Shown here: positions 55,496 through 64,000 of the stretch, in pieces
How positions within the stretch are numbered: position 1 is the first letter of the stretch
Layout of the letters: every line of letters starts with the position of its first letter
Assembly: GCA_003427395.1 (NCBI GenBank)
Contig: BFEA01000387.1
Span: forward strand, 731,107 to 795,106
Source: Chara braunii
Lineage: Eukaryota; Streptophyta; Charophyceae; Charales; Characeae
Length of the DNA: 64,000 nt
Direction of reading: 5' to 3'
Made by a program: the position numbers and the translations under genes
The notes under the pieces: generated by a model
The model's database searches: none
What the model was told of the DNA's origin: nothing
Seen by the model: only the letters and a program-made list of their open reading frames with translations

Positions 55496-55524
55496 GTCCC
55501 CGTGCGGGACTGATGCGCTCGACA
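55496..55524 (+). other. 3'-terminal hairpin and conserved terminus, copy A
   Basis: GTCCC-CGTGC-GGGAC followed by TGATGCGCTCGACA. This hairpin plus 13-nt terminus recurs at four other element ends in the window with different stem sequences. Confidence 0.75.
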
Positions 55525-56049
55525 GCATGTTCGCTTGAATCAGTCGTCAGTCTGCATGGCAGTTGTAAGTTATAATTGCAGATCACGCTCATGCCAAACT
55601 TAGAACATTCCGAATGTTTCACTCCAAAACTCGACCATAGACACAACTATGCTCAAACCTACTTTCATGGGAAAAACAAAAGGTGTGTAATTCTTATTTG
55701 TCTTTGGTCAATGGACGGATGAAATCGGATAACTTTGACAGTGCATCTCATCAAGTCAAACATGAGTCAGTCCGACTATTTTGTTGGAGGGATTGAGATT
55801 AATGTCTAGGTAAACTTTTGTTGCCTCAATCTGTAGTACGTTATCAAATTCGATCTTTAGTGGTCAATATTTATTTTGATCTTGCGTTTCAGTTTTATCT
55901 TTTGATGATGCATTATCTTCAATTATTATTTGAACTCATGTAAATATGGATGTAAGTTCCTATTGACTAAGGTGGATTCGTCTTGATGTAATTATATTTT
56001 ATTATTGTAACTTTCTTTTCCAGTTATATGTCAGGGACTCGAATTTCTT

Positions 56050-56512
56050 GTGGGTTTCACGCTTGGTTGAAACCGTCTTTGTCGACCGTCATGCGCTTCG
56101 TACCGAGGTACATCAGCGTCGTAGGAAATGAACGATGTCCAAACTCAGATGGCGTTTTAACCAAGCGTATCCGTACTACAACGAAATCAGCAAACACCCT
56201 CGACTGACCTACCTCTGCAATTGCATCTAAAAACTTCCGCAAGTGGGTTAGTAGCTCGGTAGGGATACGCCTGTAAGGGTGTTGGCAGCCCCTTCAAGTT
56301 AGGGAAGGTAAGTTGTGCCCCGTGGAAACCTATCCTGTTATAGGGAACCGCGCCCATATCTGTCTCGACGCAACCATATATGTCTCGACTACTTGTGGGA
56401 TTACTTCACATTATTTTTGGGTTGTCTCCTTTTTGTTTTGTTTACTCCTGCGTGATATGGCCGGAAGGACTTTCGTCTTTTGCGAAAAAGACGAGAGTCG
56501 ATGCGCTCGACA
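56050..56512 (+). mobile_element. 7.6-kb hairpin-ended family, 3'-end fragment
   Basis: Matches the 3' 450 bp of the complete copy: CTCTGCAATTGCAT, CTTYCGCAWGTGGGT, TAGCTCGGYAGGGATACGCC and CCTRTCCTGTYATAGGG. It ends with the hairpin 56468-56499 (GACTTTCGTCTTTT-GCGA-AAAAGACGAGAGTC) and GATGCGCTCGACA. Its left limit is uncertain; sequence from 55.7 kb may belong to it. Confidence 0.7.
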
Positions 56513-56889
56513 ACGAATTGATATTTATCATTAAAAAATGAAGAAATACTTAATTGAACCAACAAAAACAAAACATGAACAAGAGATAAATATTCATTCG
56601 TAATTGCAACAACTAGAAGAATACAACACAACGAACACCCAAACTAGATACCAAATGACCAAGCCATAATAGAATAAAAAATATACATATTGCACCAACA
56701 ATTTCCAGAATTTGCCACACGATGATGAAAGAGGATGTGCATGAAAGGAAAACAGAGACATTGTCGAACTGAAAGGACAATGGATACAATATGTTTTGAG
56801 CTTGCACGAGCACGTACATAAAAAACAACCATAGAGGCGTTGGTCGACCCACAACAAGGGCAGACAAAGGTAGCGACACCACCTTTCAC

Positions 56890-59600
56890 TGCCTAAAAGT
56901 CCTCTGGACTTTCTATAAGGACCTCTTCACCTTAAGATGTGGGCAACAAATAGTGGACGCAAGGGAAGAGGAGATTGAACACTTCTTGCAACCACTGACT
57001 AAAAGACTGACAGAACAACAAAAAACACAATTAGAAGGACTCATTTATATCCCTTCCCTAATTCAATTAAGTAAATTAACTACCATTGCAGGTACAACAG
57101 ATCCTCTTCACTGTTAGAAATAAATGAAGAAATTGGGAGACCTATTGAAGCCATATGACCCCGGGCCAGACGGGGTTCTATAGATAGGTATGAGAGTCAT
57201 GCAAGATGAGGGAAGTGGTAGGGCAAAGAGTCCCCACACTCCTGCAAAAAAAAGAGATTAAATGAACATTAAGAACTACCGACCAATAAACTTGTTGACT
57301 GTAGTCTGCAAGATGTTAGCAAAACTCCTTACTAACAAGTTGATCCTGGTATTGGACGAAGTCATTCACGTGACACAAACGAGATTCGTAAGAGGGTGAA
57401 GGATACAGGGCAACATTCTGCCGTCAAACGAGCTGCTCAAGCTTACCTGACGTGGCAAACACAAAGCTGCATTTGTTTTCATTGACTTCGAGAAAACCTA
57501 CGACCATGTGCATAGACTATTTCTCGAGAAATGTTTGGAATGGATGAATTTCGGATGACACTTTTTGTACGTTGGACTGCGATACCGCACCAAAACACCA
57601 TCACGAGGATCCAAGTAAAATGTTGGTTGACTTCGAAAATCTTCTTTCAGAGATTGGTGCGGCAAGGGGACCTGCTGACCCCCTTCCTTTTCATAATTTT
57701 CACATAGGTCTTAACTGTGAACCTTCACACCAACAAAGACATTAAAAAACTACAGATTTCATTTATCCCTAAAAACGCAATTTTGCGTTGCTCTCTCTTC
57801 GCAGACCATTTCACAGTCATGGTGGAAGCCGGTCCCGATAATATGAATGAGATTTGGAACCTTATAGACCAATTTCTTGCAGTGTCATATGTGATTGCTA
57901 AGTTGGGGAGTAAAACATTAGGGTAGTGGATACACCACCAAGTGGTGCGCTCACCGGAACTGCTGGGGTCAACTGGCTACCGAAAACTACAGCAGTCACA
58001 GTACTTGAATTATACTAAAAAACATAAGGTAGACCTGCATCAAATGATGTTGGGATTTTGAAACCTGCGTTAGGAAAACTGACCCTCTGGAATGACAAAC
58101 GTAGTGCGGGTGATAACAATGTCATGTTGTCCCCCTTGTGGTATAAATCTTCAATATGGGCCTTGATCCGGAAGGCAATTAGAGCATTGAAGAGACAAGT
58201 CAACATGACATTGTTATTACCATTGATGACGTTGTTATGGAGAGGGAACAATGGTTGGCCCACTACGATCATCAGAGTCGCTTAGTCTGCTGTAATCCAA
58301 CAAAAAGATAAGGGAGGTCTGGGCATATTGGACTCGACCAATGAGGTCACTACACTAACGATACCGTGGATAAAAAAACTGCTCTTCACGACCTGCGTCC
58401 CATGGAGGGCCCCGACGCTTGAACATATCGCTCGACTGACCACTCAACCTCCCCCTGAAGTCGACTCCCTAACCTGATTGGAAGACTGCTTCTGGACCAT
58501 CCTGAGGCACACCATGAAATAGGAGAAGACAAGGTGAGGGTGGAAAGGAGGGATTTGACATGGGATGACTTATGGGGAAAGACCCTGCATGTATGTCGAC
58601 AACTACCATTACCAAATAACGCATCGCCCGAAAGATGTGAGGAGGTAGTGCGACAACCCCTGTTCAACAACATGAATATCACGAACGACAATGACCGAGT
58701 GTATTGCAGATCAGACTCCCGTGCAATAGCTGGGTGAAGAGAGGGAGAATAAGAGTTAAGGATTTATGAAACAAAGAAGATCTTAATTGGAAAATGAACA
58801 ACAAATATGGTGCTCCCTAAAAGGTTGTCACAATTTGGGGGGAGAAATTGGAACAACTCATATTTTCCATTCCACTATATTGCATTCATATCCTGCAGAA
58901 GGGGCCGTCAATCCAAGACGGTGATTGGGAGGTGGCACAAAGAGTATGAGTGGTATAATAGACGTACGAACCGATGGAGCTCTAGTAAACCTTTTCCACA
59001 GTAACAAGGACTACACCCTCATGAGGTACAAACCAGGCGGGGTGGGATGGTATGAGAGCACAAAGCTCTATAGGATTCATCTGCATGAACGAGAATTACA
59101 TAGCATTCTGTCCCGATACCCCAATTTTGAAAGTGTTCTTCGATCTGACGAAATGGTAATGACCCACTGCAAGCAAAATAAACGATTGCAAAAACACATA
59201 ACTTTTTAGCCTGATGGTAAACATCGCATAAAAAATGTTGAGGCCGAAATAAACCTCAAGACATTGTTAAAAACTGATGGATGACCCACCTGAACGTGGG
59301 AAGGGACAACATCTGACCGAGTCGTCGGTTCACAACAACCAAGACCAACCTGGTAAGATTGCCTACCTACAGTGGCAGCCAGAGCACCGCTGCCTGCTCA
59401 CAAACGATCGGTTTATAGATCGTACATATGTGGAACAAAAAGGCAAAATCCCGAAAACTATGAAACGCATATTTCTACAGTACCTGGGAATAATCCTCAC
59501 ATCACTCTGGTGGGACAAGATCTGGCACTACGGAGGGAGCGAGGCAACCTGACCATGGGATTAGAGGGCTCTGTTACGTGGGGCATAGCACTCCCCCTCA
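56890..59600 (+). pseudogene. Decayed LINE ORF2: RT and C-terminal region
   Basis: This is a non-LTR retrotransposon ORF2 remnant. Motifs in order: linker LLKPYDPGPDGVL near 57140; RT fingers KNYRPINLLTVVCKMLAKLL and VTQTRFVRG at 57270-57400; palm motif A FVFIDFEKTYDHVH at 57475 (first Asp kept); motif B region LVRQGDLLTPFLFIIFT at 57655; motif C CSLFADHFTVMVEA at 57795, where the second Asp of the ADD catalytic box is His. The thumb and post-RT region typical of plant LINEs follows (LTLWNDKRSAGDNNVMLS, PLWYKSSIWA, KDKGGLGILDS, VVRQPLFNNMNITND, LNWKMNNKYGAP). Many stops and at least two frameshifts show long inactivity. It lies between two family 3' ends that face each other. Confidence 0.85.
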
Positions 59601-59603
59601 CGC

Positions 59604-59720
59604 AACACTTTTGAAGAAAATCTATTAAAGATAGGGAGAGGGGTCATCCTCTGGGCCCAAACAACACTTTTGAAAAAAATATATTCAAGGTAGAGAGAAG
59701 GGCCATCCTTTGGGGCCTGC
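59604..59720 (+). repeat. Tandem duplication, 60-bp unit
   Basis: Two copies of CAACACTTTTGAARAAAATM continuing through AGAGRGGTCATCCTCTGGG or AGARGGGCCATCCTTTGGG, just downstream of the LINE remnant. Confidence 0.8.
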
Positions 59721-59893
59721 TGAGAAAATGATGTATACATGTTATGGAAGACGTATACAATTACAACAAGATATAAGTGAGCAATGGCTGAAAGTTGAAG
59801 CACTGTTGAATCTTTTTCAAACAAAGAACAATAAATAACTTCTCGGTAGAATGGTTTGGGAGCAAGTAGGGTGAGGACCAAGATTGACGAGGT

Positions 59894-60260
59894 GTCGAGC
59901 GCATCGGATTCTGTCTTTGTTCGCAAAAGATGAGAGCCCTCCCGGTCATGTCACACAAAACTTTAGAGACAATTTGGGAAAGACGTAAATTAACACGATG
60001 AACCGCCGAGGCGAGCGTGGTCGCGTTGTCCCTTCGCGACACTAGCCGGGTGCGCCAACTGTACTTCGCGTGGTCTTCCATGACAAGATAGGTTCCTGCG
60101 GGGCACAACTTACCTTCCCTGATGGGTTGTCATCACCCTATATCCCTACTAAGCTACTGACCCACATGTGAAAACTTTTACATGCCAATGCAGAGGTAAG
60201 TCAATCAAGGGTGTTTGCCCGTTTCACAGTAACATCACTACGCATGGGTAAGATGCAATC
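59894..60260 (-). mobile_element. 7.6-kb hairpin-ended family, 3'-end fragment (minus)
   Basis: Plus strand begins TGTCGAGCGCATCGG with the hairpin at 59911-59936 (TCTGTCTTTG...CAAAAGATGAGA). It then matches the family 3' region: GATAGGTTCCTGCGGGGCAC, AACTTACCTTCCCT, GCTACTGACCCACATGTG and TGCAGAGGTAAGTCAATC. It mirrors the fragment ending at 56512. Confidence 0.7.
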
Positions 60261-60920
60261 GTACCCCGAACATTGCCAGTTGCTCAGGATGCCGATCCCC
60301 CAAACTCAAGGCATACTCCGGTAGACTATAACGGTTTCAACCAGAAGTGAAACCCATCAATTAATCCTAGCCCCTTGCCCAAGAAAAAAATTATTATAGC
60401 AAAACACACAAACCATCAACAAAGCACACACATACCAAAAGTTAGCCTTTAATATTTTTACATAACCAAAATCCCAACAACCATTGCTGTCGAGATATAA
60501 CACTCAAAGAAAACCTTCATATACAACTGATTCATAAAGGCAAGAATTGTTAGTGCGATGTTGAACCAACTACAATTGACCTGACTTCATGAATTGACCT
60601 GCCAGAAGCAATCCTTCCTTCTCCTTGATAAAGTCGAAACTCCATGTCTAACGTACATGAAGAACCCCTGACTTACTTGAACTGCTTCAATTGCAGTCCT
60701 ACTAATTGAAACATACTGATATGACTTTCATTACAGATCCTTAAGCCGTGACATGGACGGTCATGAAGAAGTCCTATCTTAATAAAAATTCTCCTCTTTA
60801 CGCAACAACAGAATGTTCTCACTTAATATCGTTGGGCTAATCGTCGACACCCTACGATTAACTCAGAGATGTACTTCATCTTTCTTTCTTTGCTCTCGAT
60901 TTCATTATGATGTCTTCATT
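60261..60920. other. Stretch without recognised gene
   Basis: No gene or element end recognised; it may be an eroded continuation of the family fragment. Confidence 0.35.
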
Positions 60921-61235
60921 TAGGCTACCAGTCGGGTCTCCCGGGTCACCCTATTTACTTGGACGACCCGACCGTGAAAGGACTAGGGAAGACCCAAAAA
61001 AAAAAATAAAAAAAATCAAATTCTAAAAATTCCAGAAAATAAAACTATGTTATGCAGGAACATAAATTGAACAACTTTTGCCTTAGGGGCACAACAAAAT
61101 TCGTTATCAAATTTAAATTAACAACTATTTTTTATCTGATTCATGGGGAAAAACTAAAATTTTGTGCTATTTTTATTTTTATTTTCTCTTTTTGGTCCGG
61201 TCGGGCAAGTGAACCCGGGCCACTCTGGTAGCCTA
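60921..61235. mobile_element. TAGGCTACC-ended MITE, copy 2
   Basis: The left end TAGGCTACCAGTCGGGTCTC followed by CCGGGTCAC and the right end CCCGGGCCACTCTGGTAGCC followed by TA are inverted repeats. The 315-bp AT-rich element matches 40757-41037 along its length. No coding. TA lies at both outer edges. Confidence 0.75.
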
Positions 61236-61790
61236 GGTTTTGATGCAACTTTTGAAGTGGTAGAACTAACGGTTATTCATGCGAGCCGAAATGTCTCACC
61301 ATCTTTCTTGAGTTGTCGTCCGCCTATGTCTAAGAATCTATGTCCCTCCTACTCGTGACATATTTTCTGCCTTGGCCGACAACATTTTCTGGCTATGTTA
61401 GCCTTGCTCATGCAATTTACCTCTCAATTCCAAAGTATAATAGTGAGATCATAGGGGCAATCCAAATACTATGCATCCGACAATCCTATCTACATAGAGT
61501 TTTTTTTTTTTTAATTTATTTATTTATATTATTATCTCGTGAAGTCATAAGTGTAATGGCTTCCTCCACGGAACAATGAGAAATATGACATTTTTGGAAA
61601 TCTGATGAAATCTCCCGATACCATGTCTAGCCATGATAAAATTGGGATCCCTCACGAGCCTGAACCTCCAACGAGTTAAGACGTGTGAGCTCATCATCAT
61701 CAAATATAAAGGTCGCGACACGACCGCGTCGCATAACCCTGACTGTCTGAGTACCATAAAGCACGAACATCTGTGAGGTTAACCGCCACA
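61236..61790. other. Stretch without recognised gene
   Basis: Short frames only. A T-run and TTTA repeats occur at 61500-61535. Confidence 0.35.
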
Positions 61791-62102
61791 CTACTATGAC
61801 TCAAAACGGTCGGTTCAATCCAAATAAGTGTCGCGTCTCCGTGTCCCGGATCCAGACGATGTCAAAGCTGTTGTCAGACGAGATAATTTTAACACTTACA
61901 ATTAACGAAGAGAGACACTGGAGGTTACTCGCGCTATGAAAATACAAGGTATATCCATAAAATTCCCAGGAAGTTCACGCCACATTGACTCGGATATCCG
62001 CACGTGCGTCTGGATAGCCGCCACACTATGCCTCTGAACGGTCGTCTTAATCCAAATAAATGTTGTGTCTTCGTGGGCCGGATCTGGAAGATGCCAAAGT
62101 GG
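61790..62102. repeat. Diverged 90-bp direct duplication
   Basis: The phrase starting CACACTACTATGACTCAAAACGG (in part) at about 61791 and continuing through AATCCAAATAAGTGTCGCGT and CCGGATCCAGACGATGTCAA recurs at about 62022-62100 (AATCCAAATAAATGTTGTGT, CCGGATCTGGAAGATGCCAA). The second copy abuts the family 3' end at 62103. Confidence 0.65.
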
Positions 62103-62280
62103 TGTCGAGCGCATCGGTCTCGCGCAGGGCGGGATCCTCTCGGCTGCGTCACGCAGGAGTGGTCTACTCACGATACATATGGAGTTTCCACAAGCTGCTC
62201 CGACCGAGTGCGCGAGCCATACATCTCGCGATCCCCTATGACCGGATAGGGCCTACGTTGTCGGAAGATGATACGGCGCA
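62103..62280 (-). mobile_element. 7.6-kb hairpin-ended family, short 3'-end fragment (minus)
   Basis: Plus strand TGTCGAGCGCATCGG, hairpin 62116-62137, then GGCTGCGTCACGCAGGAGT, CCGAGTGCGCGAGCCATACA, TCTCGCGATCCCCTATGACC and GGATAGGG. All match the 3' terminal 180 bp of the complete copy. Homology stops near 62280. Confidence 0.7.
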
Positions 62281-62644
62281 GCAGCGAAAATTGACTCGCC
62301 GCGGTCAACTCCCGCGCTACGTCAAAAATTGTGTACCGTAGTCATGGACCCTAGTACTTCGGTTAGACTTCCCCTGGGCCGAAGCCGAGGGAAGAGCGGC
62401 GCGACGGTACGATCCTCTGGAGGACTAATCGTCCCCGTTGGACTGGACCGACGCGACTGCAATGAATCAATTAGTGGGGTTCGGTCCAAACGGCACTTGA
62501 AACGGACCAAGGGTCAGCGAGATATTCAAGTCTGACCGGTTGGGACCGGACCCACACGACCGCGTAGCCCGGCCAGGAAAAGAACAGCCCTAAGTAGCCA
62601 TATAGATGAGCAGTCAGACCCAAATAATTAAAATAGGGTCATGT
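62281..62644. other. Stretch without recognised gene
   Basis: GC-rich sequence with short frames and no domain. Confidence 0.35.
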
Positions 62645-62645
62645 A

Positions 62646-62798
62646 CTATTTTTAGCTCGGGACTGACTGTTCGTTTCCCTAAGTCAGGCCTACGCCAGTC
62701 CCGTTCTAAAAATAGCACAGCCCCACGCTATTTTTAGCGAGGGACTGATTGTTCATCTATCGGGGATTGGGCCTGCGCCAGTCCTGTTCTAAAAATAG
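62646..62798. repeat. Two tandem hairpin units
   Basis: Each unit runs from CTATTTTTAGC...GGGACTGA to CCAGTCCYGTTCTAAAAATAG, so each is an inverted repeat of about 70 bp (62646-62715 and 62728-62798). A third, partial copy of the loop sequence (GAACTGACTGTTCATATCCC) follows. They may be tandem MITEs. Confidence 0.7.
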
Positions 62799-62909
62799 AA
62801 CTGACTGTTCATATCCCGAGGTCGGGACTGCTGCTGTTTTTAACACAGGCCCGGTCTAGAGTTTGACCACAGCCCCGACCATGGGACTGCAGCACAGCCC
62901 CGATCACTT

Positions 62910-62935
62910 GGCCTCTCCATTATAAAAGAGAGGCC
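62910..62935 (+). promoter_or_regulatory. TATA box in the loop of a perfect 8-bp hairpin
   Basis: GGCCTCTC-CATTATAAAA-GAGAGGCC: the arms pair perfectly and the loop holds TATAAAA (62921-62927). It resembles a core promoter, possibly of an old LTR. No downstream gene is recognised. Confidence 0.4.
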
Positions 62936-63685
62936 ACGTTACTCAGCAAAACAGATCAACATGCGTGGTGTATGTGGCACGGATCAGACAGATTGAGAGC
63001 ATGCCTACTTGCGGAATACAGCAACGCAAGCAAAGCGGCAAATAAGAATCTCTCACACGCGGTGATGCCGAGCGACTTGCGGGGCAGCGAGGAAGGAGAA
63101 GGACGGAAGCTACTGCATTAAAGCAAGTAGAAGGAGGGACGGCCAAGACATGCAAGGAGGTAAAGGGAAGGAGGGGTGCTCGGGGAAATAAGGCGGTCTT
63201 ACAAGGACCATTTTGTTCTCTCCCTCATCTCTCCCCCTATCATCTTCTTTCTGCCTCCCTGCTCGCTCTCCCTTCTTTCCTCCTTCTCACTCGGATGTGC
63301 GAGGTCTGTTTAATCCCCCCCGAGCCCATTGGCTCATAGCAAAGTTATGATCTTCCTTTGACCACCTGCACGCACTATGCCCAAGGGCAGCAGGTGCTGA
63401 GTACTCGGGCTTGCCGTGCTCAAGGGACACCGTGTGCCCCAAACGCCGTGCCTGAAAATTGTTGAGATTGGGAACTCACTCGCATTGTGCTTAGGACAGT
63501 TAATACGGTGCGCCCTTGCTCACCACACTTAAGAGCTGGTGCTGTGCGATCAACTGCTTTGAGCACGAAGACCATTAAATGCTGAGTCATGCGGTGAACC
63601 TTGCCATGCTTCGTTATGCCTGGGTTTGAGTCCGCCGAGGGCTACATGATCCATATTCAGCAAACATTTGTCATAGTTTTTTGTT
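62936..63685. other. Stretch without recognised gene
   Basis: Purine-rich DNA to 63180, then a CT-rich tract (63215-63290). No gene recognised. Confidence 0.35.
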
Positions 63686-63689
63686 GCNC

Positions 63690-63800
63690 CGATAGGCACT
63701 CAAACAGGGCTTGATAATGAGTTGTGCCAACGAGCACTTAAGCTGGGTGATTAGCTGTGCCAATGGGCACTTGAATAGAGTATGAATTGCCATGTCTATG
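63690..63800 (+). repeat. Short spaced repeats TGTGCCAAYGRGCACTT
   Basis: Three related phrases at about 63688, 63723 and 63758 (CCGATAGGCACTCAAACAGG, TGTGCCAACGAGCACTTAAG, TGTGCCAATGGGCACTTGAA), about 35 bp apart. Each contains a small palindrome (GTGCC...GGCAC). One ambiguous base lies at 63688. Confidence 0.7.
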
Positions 63801-63897
63801 CATAATGATCCAACCGCGATTGTGCACACTTGAATTTAAGTGTGACATTGCTCTCCGATCTTGGGTGACATGAGCACATCACGTCTAAGTACCAAGT

Positions 63898-64000
63898 CTG
63901 AGGGTCATTTGAGGCATTTGCCACTATGCGCAATTGAGCGCTGTATCTGAGGGCCATTTAAAGTATTTGCCACTATGCGCAATTGAGCGCTGTATCTGAG
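63898..64000 (+). repeat. 49-bp tandem repeat running off the window end
   Basis: Two full units from CTGAGGGYCATTTRARGYATT through TGCCACTATGCGCAATTGAG to CGCTGTAT (63898-63946 and 63947-63995) and the first five bases of a third. The array may continue beyond the window. Confidence 0.85.

Larger units (their letters stand above)
47937..55524 (+). mobile_element. Complete copy of unrecognised 7.6-kb hairpin-ended family
   Basis: Length is 7588 bp, beginning TGTCGACCCGAACACCC and ending GATGCGCTCGACA, so it has TGTCGA...TCGACA termini. GCAT occurs immediately outside both ends (47933-47936 and 55525-55528), a possible 4-bp target duplication. Layout in order: 5' palindrome (47943-47970); GC-rich module 48.57-49.50 kb; CTAAGTT array 51.49-52.66 kb; a pair of CGAAATTTYK-type phrases 53.05-53.16 kb; two diverged GC-rich blocks 54.07-54.54 and 54.73-55.20 kb; 3' hairpin and terminus. 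The longest open frame is under 140 codons and no domain is recognisable. TG...CA ends with a 4-bp duplication suggest an LTR-type element (a giant solo LTR or non-coding derivative). The structured ends leave other classes open. Confidence 0.65.

Noticed and set aside
30464-55524. One giant LTR retrotransposon with 30464 and 47937 as its two LTRs
   Set aside because: The two copies are too diverged, the first has no visible 3' end, no coding region lies between them, and the intervening DNA holds a reversed copy of the same family.

Overview
This 64 kb window looks like repeat-dense intergenic DNA from a green plant-lineage (streptophyte) nuclear genome. The basis is a U6 snRNA copy that starts with the plant-type GTCC-TTCG-GGAC hairpin, clustered plant telobox motifs (AAACCCTAA), a Ty3/gypsy chromovirus with a C-terminal chromodomain, plant-style LINEs, hAT and Mutator-like elements, and a mitochondrial LSU rRNA fragment. 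The assembly gaps sit beside or inside GA/CT microsatellites, as in a draft eukaryotic assembly. A charophyte such as Chara fits this texture, but that is a guess. I recognise no host protein-coding gene and no intact tRNA or rRNA gene.

Region 1 (1-15.9 kb) is fairly GC-rich and full of small elements: two U6 retrocopies, a broken LINE, at least nine short terminal-inverted-repeat elements (MITEs), tandem duplications and two copies of a dispersed repeat of about 335 bp. Region 2 (15.9-25.4 kb) is one Ty3/gypsy element on the minus strand, in the order gag, protease, RT, RNase H, integrase, chromodomain. It is broken by many in-frame stops, all TAG or TGA, and by a hAT element of about 1.6 kb that left a perfect 8-bp target duplication. 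Region 3 (25.4-30.4 kb) holds a third copy of the dispersed repeat, a hairpin-rich tRNA-like patch and featureless AT-rich DNA.

Region 4 (30.4-62.3 kb) is dominated by a family I do not recognise. One apparently complete copy spans 47937-55524 (about 7.6 kb, plus strand). It starts TGTCGA, ends TCGACA and is flanked by GCAT on both sides. It has no convincing coding sequence. Partial copies lie at 30464-36.0 kb, 42410-46.95 kb (minus), 47082-47936, 56.0-56512, 59894-60.26 kb (minus) and 62103-62.28 kb (minus). All five 3' ends carry a hairpin directly before a conserved 13-nt terminus, and the stem sequence differs between copies while pairing is kept. All three 5' ends carry an imperfect palindrome that also varies while staying palindromic. 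Inside the family is a degenerate short-motif array built on CTAAGTT. This family is the best candidate here for something undescribed: either a very long solo LTR or non-coding LTR-type element, or another mobile element with structured ends. A second decayed LINE (56.9-59.6 kb) lies between two 3' ends that face each other.

Region 5 (62.3-64 kb) has tandem hairpin units, a TATA box in the loop of a hairpin, and short tandem repeats running off the window end. All calls are by eye, without alignment, so repeat boundaries are approximate unless a target duplication is stated.
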